From the NCBI GenBank assembly GCA_029959085.1, contig JARWIR010000003.1, positions 29,961,505 to 30,025,504 on the forward strand: DNA of 64,000 bases, read 5' to 3'. The stretch comes from Nemophila menziesii. Taxonomy: Eukaryota > Streptophyta > Magnoliopsida > Boraginales > Hydrophyllaceae. The notes beneath the pieces are model-generated. The model was not told where the DNA came from. It worked only from the letters and a program-made list of their open reading frames with translations, and ran no database searches. Below, piece after piece: positions 59,132 through 64,000 of this stretch (the stretch's first letter is position 1; every line of letters begins with the position of its first letter). A program made the position numbers and the translations under genes.

Positions 59132-61942
59132 ATGCGAAGAAGACTCTTTAAGGATCTAGAGCCAACACCTCCGATCCTTAATAATCCAGAATCATTAACC
59201 AGACTTGCTAACAAGAGAAGAAAAGAACAAGAATCCTTAGAAGTAGAAGAATTAATTCACCAAATGGAGAACGTTAATATTCAGAACAATAACGGACAAG
59301 CTCAAATCGTGATGAATCAAGATCCTTGGTTTACTAATGGTCCACCAGAAGTTCCATTCCGTGCTCCTGCTATAGGAGTAGGTGCTCCAGATATAAATGT
59401 TCCGAAGTTTCGTCCAGATCCGGGTATGATAGCTCAATTCCAAAACTTTGGAAATTTTCGTGGTAGAGTTGGAGAAGATCCTCTTAGAGCGATACAGAAA
59501 TTCAAACAGATATGTGATTCTTACATCACACAAGGAGTTTCAAAAGAACAGATGTACTACGCTGTGTTTAAATTTTTTGTTATTGATGGAGCAAGTGAAT
59601 GGCACGATACGCAAGATCCGACAAAGATTACTAATTGGGACCAACTAGAGATTGCTTTCTTTGACAGGTATTACCCAAGTAACATGAGGTTAGATGCTGA
59701 ATTAGAGTTGACGCATTTCCGTCAAGAATATGATGAAACTTTGGGTAGGAGTTGGACAAGATTTCAGATGTGCTTACGTAGAGTCCCCAATCATGGCTTT
59801 TCAGAACAACAACAATTAAAAATATTTTATAGAGGCCTTGATGGGACTTCAAGAGAGAAATTGGATATGTTATGTGGTGCAGGTTTTCTTCAAGTTCAAC
59901 CCGCTCATGCAAAGATCATCTTAGAGAGAACAGTCAAGAATGAAGTTGGGTGGAGTTCAGTAAGAACACCAGTTAGAGGAGGAGTCAATAATGTTAATAT
60001 CGAATAAAAGTTTGCTACGCTAGAGACAAAGCTTAAAACCACACTAGAACAACAACTGAGACAACTTACTCTAGCCGTGAAAGAAGGTCTCTCGAATAAA
60101 AGAGGTGAGGTAAAGGTTGCACAAGAGGTATATGGATGTGAGTATTGCGGTGTTAATGATCATAGCTGGGAAAATTGTCAAAATAATCAAGAATCCGTGA
60201 TGTTTGTGTCCAATAGAGGTAACTTTAATTCAAGTGGTAATGGATATCAGCCTAACAGAAACCATCCGGGGTTTCAATACTCAAATCCTGATGGGGCAGC
60301 AAATCCTACTTATGCGTATCAACCGCGTCCCCAAGGTAACAACTACAATCCAAGACCACACAACAATTATCAAGGAGGACAGAATCAAAATTATGTTCAG
60401 AGACAAGCTCCTCAAGACAATTATGATGACACAATGAATCAGAAAGCCTTACCTGCCCATCCACAAGAAGGAGTTACCCTTCAGAAAACAGTTGAAAGTT
60501 TAATCGCTCTTCAGACACAAGCTATGGAACGTCAAAACGCAGCATGGGAACGTCAAAACGTAGTTGAAGCAAATATGAAGATATTCCAGGATCAGCTAAG
60601 TCAAATTAATAAACTGTTGAATCAACGTCCACAAGGACAACTTCCTAGCGATACTGAGAATCCAATCCAAATCGAAGATTGTAAAGCTATTACTCTCAGA
60701 AGTGGTAAGAACCTTCCTCCACCTCCTTTTCCGAGTATGAAAGAAAAAGAAGTTAGAAAAGAAAAAGAGGTGGTGACTGAAGATAAAGAAGTTGAAGTAG
60801 AAGAAGTGGAGAGGCCTAATGAAATTCCGAAGAAGAAAGATGATACTATAATAAGCCGTCCTCCTCCACCATTTCCATCAAGAGTTCAGAAGAAGGGTGA
60901 TATGGCTGATTATCAAAAATTCTTTAACAAGGTAAGAGGTCTTAGCATAAATATTCCGTTGTTAGAAGCTATTAGAGATGTACCCAAGTATGCTAAGTTT
61001 CTGAAAAGAGCCCTCACCAACAAAAGGCCGTATTGTGATAATGAGATGATTGGTCTTCCTGAAGAGTGTAGTGCCATTTGTCAATGTAAATTACCTCCAA
61101 AGTTAGTTGATCTTGGGAGCTTTACAATTCCGATATCTATTGGTAATGAGTGGAGAGGTAAGGCACTATGTGATTTGGGTGCAAGCATCAATCTTATGCC
61201 CAAATCAATCTTTGATAAGCTTAATATTAAAGCAAGACCCACTTCTATGGTCTTGCAAATGGCGGATCGATCTCTTGCACATCCGGAAGGCCGAATTGAA
61301 GATGTCCTCGTTAAGGCAGGTACGTTAATTTTTCCCGCTGATTTCGTTATACTTGATTACGACGCGGATAGGAATGTCCCCATTATTTTGGGAAGACCAT
61401 TCCTAGCCACGGGGCGTACTTTGATTGATGTAGAAAACGGCGAAATGATCATGAGAATCCAAGACGAGGAGATGAAGTTTAATGTGTTTAGACCTATGAA
61501 GTTTCCGGATTCCAATGAAGAATGTTTTCGTGTAGATGTAATGGAACCGGTAAGAAAAGAGCCAATCAATGTGGTGGAAACCTTAGGGGTGGAGGAAAAA
61601 GAACTAAGAAAGAAACCACCGATCAAAGTTCCTCCAAATCCTAAGAGAAATCCACCACCTAATCTTGCGAAGAAGAAAGAGAAGACACATGCCACGAAGG
61701 TTCCGAAAGAACCTAAGAAAGAAAGAAAGAAAAAGGAGTTTAAAGTAGGCGAAGAAGTTGCTATGAAAAAAACTAAACCTCCTCCAAAGACATGTGAATC
61801 AAAAAGCTCTTGGCTCGGACCATTCGTGGTTGCAAAAGTTATCTCAGATAAGTTAGTTGGAATAAAAGCTAAGGGATGCAAATTTCGAGTTGCAACTATT
61901 GACAACCTCACTCACTGCTGGGGAGGTTATGTCAATGACTAA
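59132..61942 (+). pseudogene. gag-pro: Element B Gag-protease frame fused to an integrase C-terminus, one nonsense codon
   Basis: One frame of 937 codons from ATG 59132, broken by TAA at codon 292 (60005-60007). Residues ~95-280 are an Athila-type Gag capsid domain (GRVGEDPLRAIQKFKQICDSY, ASEWHD, FFDRYYP, FRQEYDETLGRSWTRF). After the stop comes a CCHC knuckle at residues 336-349, a Gln/Asn-rich linker, a proline/lysine-rich stretch, and an aspartic protease with DLGASINLMP (catalytic Asp 681) and the later ILGRPFLATG. The frame then runs through a Lys/Pro-rich segment straight into an integrase C-terminal-like end (FKVGEEVAM from residue 870; WLGPFVV with GPF at 896-898). RT, RNase H and the integrase DDE core are absent without loss of frame. 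If the TAA terminates translation, only a 291-residue capsid is made. Confidence 0.85.
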
Positions 61943-62176
61943 GGAATGAGGTAACCCGTCGAGCTTAACGACGTTAAACAAAAGCCATTTCTTGTATATT
62001 AGTTTAAGTATTTCAATTTCGTAGTTTAGTTTAGTTTGATTTTCGTTAATTTAGTGTTTATTATTAAGAAATGAGGAAGGGTAGTTGTTTTTGATGATTT
62101 CAGGGGTATAATGGTCATGAGTTTGGGGTCAAAACGAGGAGAAAACGAAAAATTATGGAGTCAACAGCAGGTTTGA
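61943..62176 (+). other. Post-pol junction of element B
   Basis: GAGGTAACCCGTCGAGC and the following TTAACGACGTTAAACAAAAG are the typical sequence after Athila-type pol ORFs. Element A has the same at 14408-14342 on its minus strand, which anchors the alignment of the two 3' regions. Confidence 0.6.
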
Positions 62177-62490
62177 CCGGCTAGCCGGCCAATACGCAGG
62201 CATACCGGCCAAAACGCTGAAGACCCCCAAACTCTCTGACCATTGCGTCAGCGATGACGCAGCATTGCTGCGTCACCATTCGCGCCAGCGAGAAATCCAC
62301 CGGCATGCCGGCGAATCCGCCGGCTAGCCGGCCAACTGGAGGAAGAGTTCTGGTCCTTGCGTCAGCGACGACGCAAGGTTGCTGCGTCTCGAAATGCGCC
62401 ATCGCGTATCCGCCGGCATACCGGCGTATCCGCCGGCTAGCCGGCCGAAGAAGCTGGAATTTCTGATCACTGCGTCAGCGACGACGCAAG
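62177..62490 (+). repeat. GC-palindrome and CGTCA-hairpin repeat domain of element B
   Basis: Imperfect ~110-bp units each carry a TGCGTCA-type hairpin followed by two GC palindromes. Hairpins: TGCGTCA-GCGA-TGACGCA (62244-62261), CCTTGCGTC-AGCGAC-GACGCAAGG (62355-62378), and 62471-62488. Palindromes: CCGGCTAGCCGG (62177-62188), CCGGCATGCCGG (62300-62311), GCCGGCTAGCCGGC (62319-62332), CCGGCATACCGG (62413-62424), CCGGCTAGCCGG (62433-62444). An A-rich tract follows (62507-62556). Confidence 0.85.
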
Positions 62491-62883
62491 AGGCTTGCGT
62501 CAGAGGTAAAAAAAAAAAAATAAAAAAAAATAAAAAAATAAAAAATAAAAAAAAAAGATGCTAAGCCTCCAGTGACGAATCCTAGCCTCCTACCACTCCA
62601 AGAATCATCATCAAAACAACATCATACCATCAATCCTTCCCTCTAAACATCATCCAAGCTCACAATCATACCATAAATCATCCCAAAATACCAAAGCTTC
62701 ACACTTTAATCCGAAGTTTTTCTTTCACCAAAGCTAAAATTTATCCATTAAACCCTTCCCAAACCTTGAAATATCCATGACCCAGCTCTACACAATCCAT
62801 AATTCAAAACCCAAACCTTCAAGAACACTAAAATCACAATTTTATCCAAGGGTCTTGAAGCTTTGAGTTTGGGGTCATCGGAG

Positions 62884-62976
62884 ATGACCATGAAGGTTAG
62901 GAAAAGGTACGAAGAACATGGTGAAGAAAGAGAATTGGGTATTGAGGAAGATTTTCTTAGAAGAGATGATACTTAG
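62884..62976 (+). pseudogene. Small post-pol ORF of element B, broken
   Basis: ATG 62884 gives 30 codons (KRYEEHGEERELGIEEDFLRR) and stops at TAG. The first part resembles the element A small ORF (12941-13384). A later GSDTFS segment near 63110, in another frame, matches its middle. It is an old shared ORF or chance; function unknown. Confidence 0.35.
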
Positions 62977-63174
62977 AGGGCAAGTAATAAATGAAAACGT
63001 GGGAAATTTGAAGAAGTTCGAGGTAATGAAGAACACTTTAAACGCAACCATTGATGAAGAAGAATTCAAAACCTCAACTTGGACGCAACACCGACACCAG
63101 CCTCGCGCTGGTTCAGATACGTTTTCTTTCCTTTCTCATTTAGTGTAAATTATTTTATTGCTTTGAGTCTTTTC

Positions 63175-63194
63175 GAGTCGTGGGGACACGACTC
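63175..63194 (+). other. Conserved hairpin in element B 3' region
   Basis: GAGTCGTG-GGGA-CACGACTC, a perfect 8-bp stem with four-base loop, followed by GAGTTTGGGGTGGGGTTCG. Its counterpart in element A is at 13022-13041. Confidence 0.65.
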
Positions 63195-64000
63195 ATTTTT
63201 GAGTTTGGGGTGGGGTTCGTTGCCTCATCCCAGTTTTTATGTGTTTATTTGTTTTAATTGCTTTCAATAAAATAATTTTCGGAGCTGCGTTTGACTATAG
63301 AAGATTTTAAATGTCCCTTTTAAGCATACTTTTGATGAATCTATGATAGTAAATAGTGGACTTTAGGGATTGATATAGAACGCACTTACAATTGCATGCG
63401 AACATAGGTAATTGATAGGAAAAATTAATGAACAATGCAAATGAAGTAAGCTTGTACTTAAGGAATATGTTTGGTGTGTAGAACGTGAAATCCTAATTAG
63501 TAGAGAACCCACCTAGATATGAACTAAAGACAAGCTATGTACTTAGGAAAATGATAGGGGCAGTTCTTTGTTAGCCATTTGAATCCTTTTAGCTTGCTAT
63601 CCCTAATATTATAATTTTATCCGTCTTAGCCCAATTTTGAGCCTTAAGCCTTTTCTTTTGTAGCCACGATATAAGCCCATTATCCTTTAGATTATTAGGC
63701 ATGACCAAATGACCCGCACTTGAATCACAACCCTGAGACTTGTCTCGAGCTTGAGTTTGGGGTGGTGGGACCACATTTGGGAAATTACATTGGGAAGGGA
63801 TTATATGTGTTTGTATTGAGGCACAAAAAGGTAGATGATATTATTATTTGTAACCCTTTGCCGGGATTTGAAAAGAAGAAAAAGAAAAAGAAAATTATAA
63901 GAGACATGACCTTTCACATCAAAATGATGGTCATGGGTATCTTGTACAAAAAAAAAATGAAAAAGAAAATAAAAAGAAAGAATAAAATAAACCGGCAAAG
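63195..64000 (+). other. Element B 3' non-coding region, continues past window
   Basis: No ORF of note. It matches element A (about 12330-13000, reversed) in several blocks. GAGTTTGGGGT purine motifs occur at about 63199 and 63749, with earlier ones at about 62119 and 62863. The 3' LTR is not reached. Confidence 0.7.

Larger units (their letters stand above)
57403..64000 (+). mobile_element. Element B: Athila-like LTR retrotransposon, RT/integrase-deleted, right end outside window
   Basis: 5' LTR 57403-58988, tRNA-Asp-type PBS 58995-59012, a Gag-protease frame at 59132-61942, then long 3' non-coding sequence to the window end. It is inserted in copy 2 at GATAC (57398-57402); copy 1 holds the unoccupied site at 26339-26343, so the insertion is specific to this copy. 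The Gag, the protease motif DLGASINLMP and the PBS fit Athila. The pol core (RT, RNase H, catalytic integrase) is missing, so it needs help in trans. Confidence 0.9.

Noticed and set aside
61357..61911. 184-codon antisense frame opposite the element B protease/linker
   Set aside because: It is the shadow of a Lys/Pro-rich coding strand (mostly Phe/Ser/Gly), with no domain.
62507..62556. Poly(A) tail of a retroposon after the palindrome domain
   Set aside because: The A-rich tract is interrupted by T, has no target duplication, and lies inside element B; treated as low-complexity sequence.

Overview
The window is repeat-dense, AT-rich nuclear DNA from a flowering plant. Support comes from plant Copia (SIRE-like) and Athila-like Ty3/Gypsy LTR elements, plant L1-type LINEs, hAT and CACTA remnants, MITEs, plant-type primer-binding sites and the absence of any prokaryotic signal. 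I find no host gene I can support; every recognisable coding sequence belongs to a transposable element.

The layout is a nested transposon cluster present twice. Bases 5575-26343 (copy 1) recur at 36432-57402 (copy 2) in the same orientation, about 30.85 kb apart, with only scattered substitutions and small indels. Each copy holds a degenerate L1 LINE (minus strand). A complete non-autonomous Athila-like element (element A, 9.4 kb, target duplication ATAAG) is inserted in its ORF1, and a solo LTR (target duplication ACTTA) is nested inside element A. Three more solo LTRs of related families follow (target duplications GGTGG, TGTAG/TGTAT, GTATT); one contains a Mutator-type MITE with a 9-bp target duplication. 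Neither outer edge of the duplicated block is visible. On the left, a pol-less SIRE-like Copia element (1-5574) sits only in copy 1; on the right, an Athila-like element (element B, 57403 to beyond 64000) sits only in copy 2. Copy 1 keeps the empty GATAC target of element B, and copy 2 keeps the empty target of the Copia element.

Between the copies (26344-36431) lie an LTR fragment, a hAT transposase pseudogene, a CACTA end, a GC-rich repeated block, a 5'-truncated LINE with a clean 10-bp target duplication, and the RT, zf-RVT and RNase H half of the minus-strand LINE that the Copia insertion pushed out of view in copy 1.

All the LTR elements here look mobilisation-dependent. The Copia element joins Gag directly to an env-like/plant-transposon-type ORF with no pol. 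Element A has one broken coiled-coil ORF. Element B joins Gag-protease to an integrase C-terminus with RT, RNase H and the integrase core missing. The most interesting signals are non-coding: (i) a set of tiny hairpins, NNN-TGAC-NNN or NNN-GGAA-NNN, with covarying stems in the predicted transcribed leader of every Athila-like LTR; (ii) a roughly 46-nt terminal hairpin starting every LTR (TGATGTCTCC...GGAGACATCA); (iii) clusters of 10-14-bp GC palindromes (CCGGTATACCGG and relatives) at the same place in elements A and B, with the same core in the unrelated Copia element; (iv) repeated polypurine-tract-like motifs in both lineages.
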